Assembly (NCBI GenBank): GCA_958510825.1
Contig: OY294049.1
Location: 38,468,774-38,532,773 of the forward strand
DNA: 64,000 nt
Direction of reading: 5' to 3'
Source of the DNA: Brachypterus glaber
Lineage: Eukaryota > Arthropoda > Insecta > Coleoptera > Kateretidae
Below the pieces are notes generated by a model. That model was not told the DNA's origin. It made no database searches and saw only the letters and a list, made by a program, of their open reading frames with translations. Shown here piece after piece: positions 33,665-43,768 of this stretch; within the stretch, counting starts at the first letter, position 1, and each line of letters opens with the position of its first letter. Both the position numbers and the translations under genes were made by a program.

Positions 33665-33676
33665 ATCTCTCTTCAA

Positions 33677-33722
<46 letters not shown>

Positions 33723-33912
33723 GTGGTCATATTTAGCCTTAGATGGAGTTTACCACCCACTTAGGGCTGCACTCTCAAGCAACCCGACTCTGAGGAGAGA
33801 TCCTCCCGAAATAGACGGAGGTCGCTACGGGCCTGGCACCCTCTGTGGGCTGTGGCCCCGTTCAAGAAGGACTTGGACGCACCGTACGATCTCGGGATAA
33901 ACGGATCCTCCC
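33665..33912 (-). pseudogene. 28S rRNA gene fragment inserted outside the rDNA
   Basis: On the minus strand this reads as the 5' part of metazoan 28S rRNA, from GGGAGGATCCGTTTATCCCG through AGGCCCGTAGCGACCTCCGT, AACTCCATCTAAGGCTAAAT and GAACAAGTACCGTGAGGGAA to CTTTGAAGAGAGA. It is an internal 248-bp slice (about the D1 region up to the start of D2), with no other rRNA sequence on either side and no poly(A). Perfect 12-bp duplications flank it, so it arrived by an insertion with staggered target cleavage, for example LINE-mediated retroposition of an rRNA fragment. By eye it matches the conserved core without obvious decay, so it may be young. It is too short to make a functional rRNA. Confidence 0.95.
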
Positions 33913-33924
33913 TATGACACTACC
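33913..33924. other. Right 12-bp target duplication
   Basis: TATGACACTACC, identical to 33653-33664. Confidence 0.9.
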
Positions 33925-33928
33925 GTAT

Positions 33929-34437
33929 AAGAAGTTTTTTCTATTTTGCGACTTTTATAAGCTCATAATCACACGCATTTTGCGTGTTCTTATAGGCCCC
34001 CTTTTTGTTCTTTTGGGTTGGCAACAGACCTGGCCTATCGCTTGGCGTTTTCCGTGCAATGTCGCTTTAAAGTTGAATTTTCTACAAAATTTTGTGTTTA
34101 GGTTATTTTTACCATGTTAAAATTGTGGCTTGGTTAATTGCAGTAAAAAAGAGAAGAGATGACTATAAAATATATCAAAATATCATTTGTTCTTAGAATT
34201 TTAAACATGGTGTAAACTGTAATGCCAATCCAAAACAAAAATCCCTAAATTAGTCATCAATTTAAATGAAAGTTTTTTTAAATTTTAGAGCAAAGTAGAA
34301 AAAATTGTATAAAGCACTCGTTTCATAACACGTTTTTAGCGCACTGAAACTTTAGAAAACTCGCTGCAAGCAGCGTGCGCTAATAACGTATGTTATAAAA
34401 CTAGTACTTTAATATACTAGTTTCGTTTTTCCTAGCT
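33929..34437 (+). repeat. Dispersed repeat ending in a hairpin, copy A
   Basis: Matches 43300-43768 in the same orientation over about 480 bp (TTTTGCGACTTTTATAAGCT, TTGGGTTGGCAACAGACCTG, GTGGCTTGGTTAATTGCAGT). It ends with the hairpin at 34324-34396 and TTTAATATACTA. Copy B has the small insertion AAGAGGTCTGTACT and other indels. No intact frame is common to the two copies. Confidence 0.8.
34324..34437. repeat. Hairpin with GC-rich tip at the end of copy A
   Basis: ATAACACGTTTTTAGCGCAC pairs with GTGCGCTAATAACGTATGTTAT; the tip is CTCGCTGCAAGCAGC. Confidence 0.75.
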
Positions 34438-34613
34438 CGTTTTTAATGTATAAAAGTCCCGATTTCTAACCTTAGAACCCCTAACGTTATGTGCCTAACG
34501 TTAGAATAACGTTTATCTAAAGTTAGTTAAAAAGTCTTTCTAACGTTATTTTCCAACAAGGTACAATACTTTCCCGATATAATCCAGGGACATTTTCAAA
34601 CCCTGCGTAAATA

Positions 34614-34664
34614 ATAACAATAATAATAACAATAATAATAACAATAATAATAATAATAATAATG
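34614..34664. repeat. (AAC)(AAT)n microsatellite
   Basis: Units of ACAATAATA followed by seven AAT units. Confidence 0.9.
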
Positions 34665-35329
34665 TGTGTAGTATCGTAAGGTCGGTCTTTGGCGATCAAG
34701 AATCACTAGCTTAGTTCTTGAGATATCATCTCCGAACTAGCCAGAGTCAAACCGGATAACCGTGAAAAAAAAATAATAACATTTTTTCGGTGGTGGTACC
34801 TTTCTGAAGTTTTTCGATTTTGTAAGGCATTGCTGGTTGTTGATAGTATTTTACAGTACAGTATAGTTGGTATTTTTTTTAATGGGTTGATGGCTAATAT
34901 TTTTTTTAGTTATTTTTTCGTTTGCCTAACGAACAAAACGCCAGTTAAATCCAAAAAAAGAATGCAATTCTAGACACTTTTTTGTTGGCAGTTTATTTTG
35001 CGGTTTTGAAATGGTAATTCCAAAAATAATTCACGGTCAAGGATAATAAAAATTCCGAAATACAACTTTTACCCACCCAAAAAAAAACCTAGATAAGGAG
35101 ATTTGGGTATTTTTTGACACTGTAAAACCGTATATCTATTTTGTTACTACAGAGGCGTGCTTCCTTATAGTATAAGTGTGATATGCTTTACGAAATGTTA
35201 CAGTAATTTTTACTATAACATGTTAGTATTAATAAACACATGTTGCGTGGGGATCCAAATGTACCAGCACGGTCTCTATGTTAGTATGACAATATTTTGT
35301 ATACAATACACACATTGCAGTATATAATA
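34665..35329. other. AT-rich stretch, no feature seen
   Basis: No exon or repeat recognised. Confidence 0.4.
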
Positions 35330-35515
35330 TCACAAGTAAAGTATTAAATACCAATGGTGGCGATATAAATAAAAAATATGTATTAACAAATAACATTCAG
35401 TATTAAAAATACAACGAAATTTTCTTGTTTCTCGCGATTTATCAAGATCTCGGGATATAATACGCTCGGCTATAAAAAAAGTCTTCTCTACCTAGGTATA
35501 TAATAACTGTTTTCT
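35330..35515 (-). repeat. Fragments of two dispersed repeats
   Basis: 35341-35390 is the inverted match to 27060-27105. 35445-35515 (TATAATACGCTCGGCTATAA, AGTCTTCTCTACCTAGGTAT) matches the terminal block of the 700/5545 family. Confidence 0.55.
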
Positions 35516-35959
35516 CAGCCCATGTAACTATCGAGTATTTTTTTATCAATTGCAAGCGATTCAAGGTGAAGTAGCTCTCGAAGATCTAGTATATTACCGG
35601 CTGCTTATCTTATCTAGTAACATGTATGTGTGTCGGCTGTATATACCGAAATCACATCAAAGATCTTAAGGACTCACACCGCATGCACATTCTTTGCTTG
35701 ACAGTCCAGCCGGTCCCAGGAGAATACATTTATTTTTCAGGATATGTGGCCATTTCAAGTTCAAGGAAAGGCAGCTGTTCGGTCTTACACTTTCAGCTGA
35801 ATATTTGATAAGAAACGTTTTTTTTTCTTCAGTCTTTAACTTTCGAGTAGGGTACATAAACGCTAAAAAATCATAATATTATTATGATTATTATGCACTG
35901 AAAGAAGTTTCGCCAATTTTTTTTTCTTCAGATTTTTACTTTCGAGTACACGCAGAAAA
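35516..35959. other. GC-richer stretch without a recognised gene
   Basis: 35590-35810 is less AT-rich than its surroundings and several overlapping frames are open on both strands. None has a known domain, and I cannot choose among them. TTTTTTTCTTCAG(T/A)..TTTA.CTTTCGAGTA occurs twice (35820, 35920). Confidence 0.3.
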
Positions 35960-36235
35960 CTCTGACGACTAATTTGTTACACAAAACAATATTTACTATA
36001 CATATTAACTATAAATATGTATATATATCGGTGTTTTTCGAAGAAAAAAACGATATTCGACTTTTATCTTTTAATTTTTATTTATCGATAACTTTTTTTC
36101 CCACCTTACTCGTTTAAATGGAATCATTAAAAAAACTCAAGATAAAAAGAAATAAAAATGTAAATATTTAAAACCTCGCGTCAACGCTAGAATCGACGCG
36201 GCGCCTATGCGAGCACTGGAAATTCGCCGATGACT
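35960..36235 (+). repeat. Dispersed repeat, matches 52143-52315
   Basis: GACGACTAATTTGTTACACA, ATATCGGTGTTTTTCGAAGA, TAAATATTTAAAACCTCGC and GCGGCGCCTATGCGAGCACT are shared with 52143-52315, which lacks about 125 bp of the middle. Same orientation. No coding frame is established. Confidence 0.75.
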
Positions 36236-36317
36236 GATTATTATACACTAAAAAAATCGCCATAGGAAAAGAATGGCCCCACCCCAACCCATTTAGATAA
36301 GTTGCCAAGACTGGGAA

Positions 36318-36690
36318 AACCTAGATGTTACTATATCCAAAAATCTTACGTGGGATCAGCACGTTAAAAACACCCTCCAAATATCGAATGGCCCTCTCCA
36401 AATCCTACAACCTAATAAAGACCCCTATCCATTAAAAATTAACTTTTTCTCTATAATCAAACCCTGAAAATAGTACTCTCCTACGGAGCCCCAGCTTTTA
36501 ACAAAATTACCCTTAAAAAACTTAAAAAAGGACTTCCAGCCAAACTCCAGGCCTTCCAAAATAAGGCACTCCGAATATGCCCAATTGCCCCCTAATTTAT
36601 GATGAACATCCAAATTCACAATCGAAAATCATCCGCCTTAGCAAGTTTTTTGTCCAAGACAATTAAGATCACTCCAGCATCAGTGAGCTA
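36318..36690 (+). pseudogene. Decayed 3' part of a jockey-like reverse transcriptase
   Basis: 36318-36464 reads LDVTISKNLTWDQHVKNTLQ, the thumb motif (Y)LG...D..LTW..H(V/I), then a frameshift. 36470-36592 reads VLSYGAPAFNKI through LPAKLQAFQNKALRI, matching (L)YG.P.W..........LQ.(F/V)QNK.LR(I/M). The order and spacing match the segment between the palm and the C-terminus in jockey-clade proteins. Stops and one frameshift show it is dead. The copy is a separate insertion from those at 6.3 and 18.6 kb. Confidence 0.85.
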
Positions 36691-36830
36691 GATCTAGTGA
36701 GTCTATAGACTCACTGGCCCCTTATCTCCATTCAAACTAATTCATATTAAGTTAAATGAGCGATAGGCACTATTCCTGTCTCGTAAATATACCAAACAAA
36801 CTATACTGAATGACAGAGTGGCATTAAGTA

Positions 36831-37119
36831 ATAGTTATTTATGGTACTAGTGGGTAAAGTAAGATATAATTTTCGAGCGGGCAATATCGGTTTACCCATG
36901 AGTGTCATACAAGGTTTTGTCCAATAAATAGCTTAGGAATTCATATTTTTATTAAAAATTTTAATGACATTTACAAGAAAATAATTTGACAAGTGACAGT
37001 TGAGTGGGTAAAATAAATAATTATCCACTCAATAAAGTAAAAGCCACGCGGGGGTTATTATTGAGTTTATCTATTTAAAATAAAGCTGGTAATTGTCTCA
37101 TTATCTGTATGTATTGGAT
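36831..37119 (+). repeat. Dispersed repeat, inverted copy at 50273-50592
   Basis: TAGTTATTTATGGTACTAGT, AATATCGGTTTACCCATGAG, AATAATTTGACAAGTGACAG and AGCCACGCGGGGGTTATTAT match the reverse complement of 50273-50592 along its length. The 50-kb copy keeps an extra GC-tipped hairpin that is deleted here. Confidence 0.85.
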
Positions 37120-37544
37120 AAAATATATTTAATACACACCGCCCCTTAAAAAATAGTCTTAGAACGTTTGCGCTATCAGGGAAGTTTTCTCAGTGCAGGT
37201 TTTGTTTACATTTATTGCCCGAAAAACAGAAACGTATGATTTAATTCACGCGTTGACTTATAATGGAAAATTAAGTAACCGTACGTGTGACCGGAAATGA
37301 ATAAAAAAAAGACGATCACATTCACGTGACAATTCGATATCACACGCTACATGTCACTTAGTGACATCCTTCCTATTGTGTCGTTCTGAAAATAGAAAAG
37401 AGTTACGCCTCTTCTATTGTAATTATATGTATTAGACTTAATGTGTCCTTATTGTGGTCGACGATTTAGATATGTGCTATATACGAAGTCAATTACTGTA
37501 TGAAAGTTAAATATAAATAATTAATTAACATAATACAATTATAG
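37120..37544. other. AT-rich stretch, no feature seen
   Basis: No exon or repeat recognised. Confidence 0.4.
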
Positions 37545-37546
37545 TA

Positions 37547-37967
37547 CACGGAAAAAAAATTATAGCTAGGAGCGCTATAACACACATACCAAGCAAATTA
37601 TAATCGCTTATTATATAAATACAAGGCTTTCTCTTACAATTATGGCAGTCAGTGTAAAAATTTATATGAAATACTTTAATTGTTTAGTGAATAATAAAAT
37701 ATAACAAATAGTATGGCATTTATAGCTTAAATAGATTTAATTATTGTCCGTGCTAATAATTTTTATAATATGATAAAATTTCTGTAAATTTATAATAGTG
37801 CCTGTAATAAATATAATCGTGTCTGTAATATATAATCGTTTCCAATTTATTTTTAACATTATTAGTTATTGTGTCCCTTATAATCTATAGCTTAAATCAC
37901 TATAATTTGCCACTGTTACCAAATATCTTATAATGTATAGCGCAGAGCCCACTAATTTCTTTCCGTG
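37547..37967 (+). mobile_element. TA-type MITE with CACGGAAA ends
   Basis: Flanked by TA (37545-37546, 37968-37969). The left end is CACGGAAAAAAAATTATAGC and the right end is AATTTCTTTCCGTG. 421 bp without a frame. The right three-quarters (from GGCAGTCAGTGTAAAAATTT) is almost identical to both arms of the palindrome at 57055-57702, and its left end matches 57703-57734. This locus is the simple form of the element. Confidence 0.9.
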
Positions 37968-38450
37968 TACGATGACAAATTTTGGAAGAATACTTCATAA
38001 ACTGTCCTTGGACGGAAATTTTATATTTTTAGAATTTATCTAGGGATGTATGGGGACCAAATTCTTAGGTGGAATGGGTGTCGTTTCAGAAACACTGGAA
38101 TTTTGTTTTTTATTTATACTAATAGTGGGGCCCAAATCGATTAACTTTTTTAAAAATTACTCTATGAGTACCGAAGCTGAGAAAATTTGAGTGGCCTGTG
38201 CCCCCTCAGGCCTTTCCTTTTTAGTTATAAGTTAATTGGTAATAATAGTATTAATACTAATACATAAAATATTATTACCGCTTAACTTAAAAAATTTTAA
38301 AACCGCCACTAATAAAAATTTATTCTACCGGTGCTTTTGTGTCCTTTCGTCAGTATAAAACATGAATCCTTGATTTAAAACGATAGATGGATCTATGCTG
38401 GCTGAATAAAGTTATATTATATATATTGTCGGATGGTGCATTATCTCCAA
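37968..38450. other. AT-rich stretch, no feature seen
   Basis: No exon or repeat recognised. Confidence 0.4.
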
Positions 38451-38597
38451 TTACATCAAGTCATCGCTGGAGAATTCTTTGATCTCCATAAGATTTTCCT
38501 CTGTGGAGGGAGCCACGGCGTATAGGAGGAGTCTGCTACCTATGATTTTACTTGCTGCCAAAGACTTCAAAGACCCTGGATATATTTTTATATCAGT
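38451..38597 (-). pseudogene. Possible SOCS-box-like C-terminal exon or its remnant
   Basis: On the minus strand a 48-codon frame reads IYPGSLKSLAASKII, then LLLYAVAPSTEENLMEIKEF and SSDDLM before TAA. The segment P.SLK.LA...I resembles the start of a SOCS box as found after ankyrin repeats, where it would bind elongin B/C. The later residues are hydrophilic and not typical of AT-driven random frames. An acceptor-like TATCCAG precedes GSLK. No upstream ankyrin exon is visible, and no AATAAA stands close downstream. It could be a last exon of a minus-strand gene or a captured fragment. The motif is short, so the family call is weak. Confidence 0.3.
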
Positions 38598-39090
38598 TTA
38601 ATATTTAGAATGTTGTAAGGTGGGTGAGCCAATTATTGCCATGTTCCTAATATTGCGACCCCTCTTAAACTTATTAGTTCGTCCTCTGTGTCATAGATGG
38701 CACTGCCAGTATATCTCTTATAACGAAAATATGCCTGTAAATATGATATATCTGTATCCAGTTGGTAATGCCGTACACAAAAGCGCAGTTTGTGCTTCGT
38801 GCTCTTCCACTATAAAAAGTTGTAAAATTGTGCTAATTGTTACAAGCTGAGTAGCCTCGATTATTGCAGGGCAAGAACGTTATAAGGTAGGCTCAGACAT
38901 GCACTTTCTTGGCCTATATTGTGTTTCACTCAATAAAGAAGCGAAAAGGTAATTTTTGAGATTGTGGTCTAAGTAGTTGTGTTCCTAATATTGACATGCG
39001 AAGTAGTTAACAAAAAATGTCAAAAACTAAAAACAACAAGAAAAGAAATCAGAGGGTTCTAAATCTTGGTTCTGCTTTTTATTCGAAGTG
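38598..39090. other. Stretch without a recognised gene
   Basis: The plus frame at 38620-38850 lies largely opposite nothing recognisable and begins at GTG; no domain found. Confidence 0.35.
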
Positions 39091-39496
39091 AATGGAGATT
39101 TCTCCCGTTAGATTAGACAGGGACAAAAGTTCTACCCAAAAAGGACAGAATACATACATACACTCCCACTTCCACCCAACCAAACAAATTCTGTATTTGT
39201 TCTTTGTTGAACAAATACAATATTTACTTGGCCGGGCGAAAAGTGTAACTATATTAAAGAAGTTACTGGCGCCATCTAAATTTTAGTAGAATTATCTTAT
39301 TCTACAGATTCACATTAGCTGTGTTCGTTCGTACCGCTCACTGCTACACTTTCCGGCCAACCAAATAAATACTGTATTTCTTGTATGAAAAACAAATACA
39401 GTATTTATTTGGTTGGCTGGAAAGTGTAGCACAAATGAGATAGAGATAGGGTAGACGTCTTTTGTTTCATAATTCTAGTTGTAGAGATCTCCATTG
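39091..39496. repeat. Fold-back containing two similar hairpins
   Basis: AATGGAGAT at 39091 and ATCTCCATT near 39488 are inverted. Inside, CTACACTTTCCGGCCAACCA with AAATAAATACTGTATTT at 39350-39386 pairs almost perfectly with AAATACAGTATTTATTTGGT to 39429. A decayed version (CCAACCAAACAAATTCTGTA) lies at 39170-39250. Confidence 0.8.
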
Positions 39497-39752
39497 CCAG
39501 GCCGATATGAGATTGTAACGATACGTACATGAAGTGCGTGGGGCTAACTAAAAACGACTAATTTCCCAAATAGAACCTAAAAACAGTTGAAATTGTTAAT
39601 GTGCCACAATCATTGTGACAATGTTTTCTTTTAGTTTGTTAATTTTTTGTAAGTTTGTTCTTTACTATTATTGCCAATACTCTGCAATATTTGGTACATT
39701 GGTTCCTAATATTTTCAGTTCCTATGCAATCTTTTTTAAAAACCAATAATAT
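39497..39752. other. AT-rich stretch, no feature seen
   Basis: No exon recognised. Confidence 0.4.
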
Positions 39753-40275
39753 TTTTTCTTCAAGCGTACTAAAATGTTCATATTTTATAACTGAACACAC
39801 TAGTTAGAAATGATCTATTTTTTTACAGTAAAAAAATGAGTTCATTGTTGTACGCCGTAAAAAAAAATTGGTTAGCAAAATCAACACTGGCGGCAGCACT
39901 CTTTGACTTTGATGACCGCCATACTTCAAACTTGTTTGTTTATTATGTAAACAGGTGGATGACTCGAGATTCTGTGCAAAAACCTTGTGTGAAATTGATT
40001 AAAAATGATTGAAAAAGAATATATGGTTTATAGACCTACAAATCTCTCCGAAATAGCAAATGCTACATTAGACAAGTTACCATCGAAATCGCGTGAGTAC
40101 GATTTAGCCTACGAAAAAAATTTAAAATGAGCTAAGGAAGGTTTAAGTTTATTTTGAAAGGGTTTTATTGGCCTTCGCGTCGTCCGTTAATTCTATAGAC
40201 TAGTAAAAAAAGCATTACTTTTCCTCTTAGTAAAACAATATACTATTTTTTGAAGCTCCTGCAAATTGTTTATTT
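39753..40275 (+). mobile_element. Exon-bearing repeat, copy L (inverted copy at 44294-44957)
   Basis: Starts TTCTTCAAGCGTACTAAAAT and ends ACAATATACTATTTTTTGAA; the TTCTTCAAGC and TTTTTTGAAGC ends are inverted. The inside contains a promoter-like AT block, TTTGACTTTGATGACCGCCA and the coding-like block listed separately. Compared with copy R, a hairpin arm near 40180 has been lost. The body between the two copies is unrelated sequence, so these look like two separate insertions or the two ends of a gutted element. Confidence 0.75.
40005..40130 (+). pseudogene. Conserved exon-like block, possibly the start of a tyrosine-recombinase-like protein
   Basis: ATG at 40005 opens MIEKEYMVYRPTNLSEIANA, then TLDKLPSKSREYDLAYEKNL before TGA. 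The inverted copy (44567-44700) keeps the same protein words with TAG and a one-base shift, and has TGTGCTAAGGAAG where this copy has the TGA. The consensus frame therefore ran further, up to a possible donor, AAG/GTTTAAGT. A pattern LP.KS....Y...Y is seen at the N-terminus of Crypton-type and related integrase-like proteins of insects. That assignment is inference from a short motif. Both copies are broken. Confidence 0.4.
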
Positions 40276-40714
40276 TTTACCCATTAGAATAAAGACATGT
40301 TTATAATTTAGTAAAGTTTTAGGTAAATTTGAATGCAGTAAACATGGCAATAATTGGTTCACCCATCTTAATATATAAAAAACGATGAGTGTAGCCTACA
40401 AGTTGTAGACCTACATAAAATCATGCCTACCTTTTCAAATAGTTTAAAGCTTGTCGCGTGTATATCATTTGTGAAGTATTTATGGTGACATATCGGCCTG
40501 TAGAGTCTCAAGTTGACCGGAAGTCTGTTAAGCAACCCTAGCCATGAATGACTAAATGTCAAATTTTACCACATCGTAGGCGCCTACTAGATTTACGTCA
40601 ATTTTAGATTTTACTACTGTTTTGAACGTTAAATGTTATGAGCCTTTGTAGATACATTAAGATAAAATTACTAAATGACCTATTAAACCTTATTGTCACA
40701 TTTAAATTTAATAT
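40276..40714. other. AT-rich stretch, no feature seen
   Basis: No gene recognised between copy L and the tandem array. Confidence 0.4.
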
Positions 40715-40770
40715 ACATATACGTAAATACATTTTATATGAGTATTTTATTTATAATAAGAAGAAATAAA

Positions 40771-40788
40771 GCCCCGCGTTGGGCGCCA
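40771..40788 (-). other. PBS in unit 1
   Basis: Minus TGGCGCCCAACGCGGGGC, 17 of 18 complementary to the tRNA-Lys 3' end. Confidence 0.7.
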
Positions 40789-41243
40789 ATACCTAAATGG
40801 CATATTAAATTTAAGGGATTAAATTGTTGCTTTGTCGTTTTATCATTGCCAAAAAACCGGGCAATGGAGAGAAAATCTGGGAAATACGGAACTTCGGACG
40901 GAACACATTTTTTATAACAACATTTTTGTCCCTCCTGTATCCGCAGTTGTCTTTTAAATAATTTTTTGTCGGCAGCAGTATTTTTCTTTTTGTTGTAGTG
41001 GTATATGACATGCCAAAGCTTCTCGGTTTTCGACACGAACATAGAAAAGCTAAAAAACCGTCGAATATATTATTGGTATTATACCAATGGTATACCGCTA
41101 ATAAAACAGCAAGTCATACCACCTTTTAAGCCCATACACGCCCAGTTTAATGTATTCACCACCGTCGCCGCCACCGTCTTTCGCTAAACATATACGTAAA
41201 TACATTTTATATGAGAATTTTATTTATAATAAGAAGAAATAAA

Positions 41244-41261
41244 GCCCCACGTTGGGCGCCA
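41244..41261 (-). other. PBS in unit 2
   Basis: Minus TGGCGCCCAACGTGGGGC, 18 of 18 complementary to the tRNA-Lys 3' end. Confidence 0.75.
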
Positions 41262-41703
41262 ATATCTAAATGGTATATTAAATTTAGGGGATTAAATTGT
41301 TGCTTTGTCGTTTTATCATTGCCAAAAAACAGGACAAATGAGAGAAAATCTGGGAAATACGGTACTCCGGACGGAACACATTTTTGTCCCTTTTCTGTAT
41401 CCGCAGTTGTGTTTAAAATCATTTTTTGTCGGCAGCAGTATTTTTCTTTTTATTGTAGTGGTATATGACATGCCAAAGCTTCTCGGTTTTCGACACGAAC
41501 ATAGAAAAGCTAAAAAACCGTCGAATATATTATTGGTATTATACCAATGTTATACCGCTAATAAAACAGCAAGTCATACCACCTTTTAAGCCCATACACG
41601 CCCAGTTTAATGTATTCACCACCGTCGCCGCCACCGTCTTTCGCTAAACATATACGTAAATACATTTTATATGAGAATTTTATTTATAATAAGAAGAAAT
41701 AAA

Positions 41704-41721
41704 GCCCCACGTTGGGCGCCA
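41704..41721 (-). other. PBS in unit 3
   Basis: Same 18-mer as unit 2. Confidence 0.75.
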
Positions 41722-42103
41722 ATATCTAAATGGTATATTAAATTTAGGGGATTAAATTGTTGCTTTGTTGTTTTATCATTGCCAAAAAACAGGACAAAGG
41801 AGAGAAAATCTGGGATATGCGGTACTCCGGACGGAACACAATTTTGTCCCTTCTGTACCCGCAGTTGTGTTTTAAATCATTTTTTGTCGGCAGCATTATT
41901 TTTCTTTTTGTTGTAGTGGTATATGACATGCCAAAGCTTCTCGGTTTTCGACACGAACATAGAAAAGCTAAAAAACCGTCGAATATATTATTGGTATTAT
42001 ACCAATGGTATACCGCCGATAAAACGTCAAGTCATTACACCTTTTAAGCCCATACACGCCCAGTTTAATGCATTCACCACCGTCGCCGCCACCGTCTTTC
42101 GCT

Positions 42104-42545
42104 AGTCACTTGTTTTACACTGAGTGACGTCTAGGTTCTGGCCCAAAGATAGTGATCACTAAGTCTCAATCTGAGATGACTTTATCTGAGGATTGTATCG
42201 AGTTAAACCACGCCTTTGCTAGATCTTCATTAGTTCGCTGGCAAAAGAACAAATCTGATTTTTAATGCATTTACCTACCTTAAAATAAAAGAAAAAGAAA
42301 ACAAGGTTAAGGTGATTTTAAATTTAGAAATTTTAATTTGATGATTGAGGATTTTTTATGCAGTAGCATCATAATAAAGCCAACAAAAAATTAACCTACT
42401 CGCCACTCAAGTTATTGGGTGTTTGTTTTGCTGAAAATGGCACCTGAGGCTTTAGGGGTTGCTACAAATAAAAATTAAAGCCACGCAAATTAAAAGTGTG
42501 TGTGTGTTAAAGCGTAGCTAACGTCGTTTTTTCGACTTTTGTTTT
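42104..42545. other. Stretch without a recognised gene
   Basis: A short GTGTGTGTG run lies near 42498. No exon or repeat boundary recognised. Confidence 0.4.
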
Positions 42546-43143
42546 GTTTTAAGGGATCTTTTTGGTTTAGATGCTCGAAAAAAGGCATATTTTTGTTATT
42601 TTTTTAAGAATGTATTATAGATATTGATATAAAATTTGTTGAGCTTAATAAATACACTCTCGAAATACATAAAAAACATTTTTTTAAACACTTTTTATAC
42701 AAAAAAATAACAGGCTAACGTAACTCCTAGAAAAGTAGATATGTCGCTGGCGGCGGGATATCTTGATAACGGCACATCTTAAGGGAAAAAAAATCAAAAA
42801 TATTCAGTATGACTGTGGCTTTCGCGTATTCTATGGATATTAATATTTATTCATAAATAATAAAATGGCGGAGATTTAAAGAAAAAAAAACAAAAAATTA
42901 GTTTTTTCACTGTTTTTGACAAAAAAAAAATAGTATAAATTACAATTTTAATACGGTTATAGAAGACGCTAAAGCTATTTATGTGTAGAATATGTGGTTA
43001 AAATTTTATAAGGATCGGTCCAGTGTTTCCGGAGAAATCACCGCCGCCGACCGAAAAAACGTTGTTTTGAGAAAACGCGTTTAAAGTTTTTACAAAATAA
43101 AATCGATTTTTTGAAAATTATAAACCAGAATGATCCCTTAAAC
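42546..43143. mobile_element. TIR element, GTTTTAAGGGATC ends
   Basis: GTTTTAAGGGATCTTTTTGG at 42546 and CCAGAATGATCCCTTAAAC ending at 43143 are inverted, and a longer imperfect pairing follows inside. A 598-bp body without a frame. No target duplication is clear. Confidence 0.55.
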
Positions 43144-43299
43144 ATAATATATTTTTCTTTAAAAATCTGTAAATTTTACGTAATTTCAATCACAAAAAAC
43201 CTAATTCCTGTAAGCAAAAATAAAAAAAAAGGACAACGTTAGCCACTCAAGCAATTCATTTTGTAGGTACAATAAACAAACCCCTATCTTAATATCTTT

Positions 43300-43768
43300 T
43301 TTCCATTTTGCGACTCTTATAAGCTCATAATCACACGCATTTTCCGTGTTCCTATAGGCCCATAAGAGGTCTGTACTTTTTGTTCTTTTGGGTTGGCAAC
43401 AGACCTGGCCTATCGCTTGACGTTTTCCGTTCAAATGTCAATGTCGCTTTAAAGTTGAATTTTCTACAAAATTTTGTGTTTAGGTTATTTTTACCATGTT
43501 AAAATTGTGGCTTGGTTAATTGCAGTAAAAAAGAGAAGAGATGACTATAAAATATATCAAAATATCATTTGTTCTTAGAATTTTAAACTGTAATGCCAAT
43601 CAAAAATAAAAATCCCTTAATCAGTTATCAATTTAAATGTAAGTTTTTTTAAATTTTAGAGCGAAATTGTATAAAGCACTCGTTTCATAACACGTTTTTA
43701 GCGCACAAGTTTAGAAAACGAGCCGCTTGCGGCGAGTTTTCTAAAGTACTAGTACTTTAATATACTAT
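43300..43768 (+). repeat. Dispersed repeat ending in a hairpin, copy B
   Basis: Same family and orientation as 33929-34437. It ends in the CpG-tipped hairpin at 43684-43767 and TTTAATATACTA. Confidence 0.8.
43684..43767. repeat. Hairpin with CpG-rich tip
   Basis: TTTAGAAAACGAGCCGC pairs with GCGGCGAGTTTTCTAAA; the left flank is ACGTTTTTAGCGCAC and the right flank TTTAATATACTA. The outer right arm (GTGCGCTAAAAACGT) present at 17.1 kb is deleted here. Confidence 0.75.

Larger units (their letters stand above)
40715..42103 (-). repeat. Threefold tandem repeat of an LTR-PBS unit
   Basis: Units start at 40715, 41188 and 41648 (ACATATACGTAAATACATTT) and are 473, 460 and 456 bp long, very similar by eye. 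Each ends ACCGTCGCCGCCACCGTCTT and TCGCT. On the minus strand each contains TGGCGCCCAACGTGGGGC (third position variant in unit 1), all 18 bases complementary to tRNA-Lys. Each unit therefore looks like LTR plus PBS plus about 60 bp of leader. All long frames here (40693-42105, both strands) are translations of this repeat and recur in step with it. Confidence 0.9.

Noticed and set aside
40715..42103. Actual tRNA-Lys genes suggested by GCCCCACGTTGGGCGCCA
   Set aside because: Only the 3' 18 bases plus CCA are present, and CCA is not encoded in animal tRNA genes; a primer-binding site explains it.
40693..42105. Many 60-102-codon ORFs on both strands
   Set aside because: They repeat in step with the tandem LTR-PBS unit and differ in frame and stop position from unit to unit.
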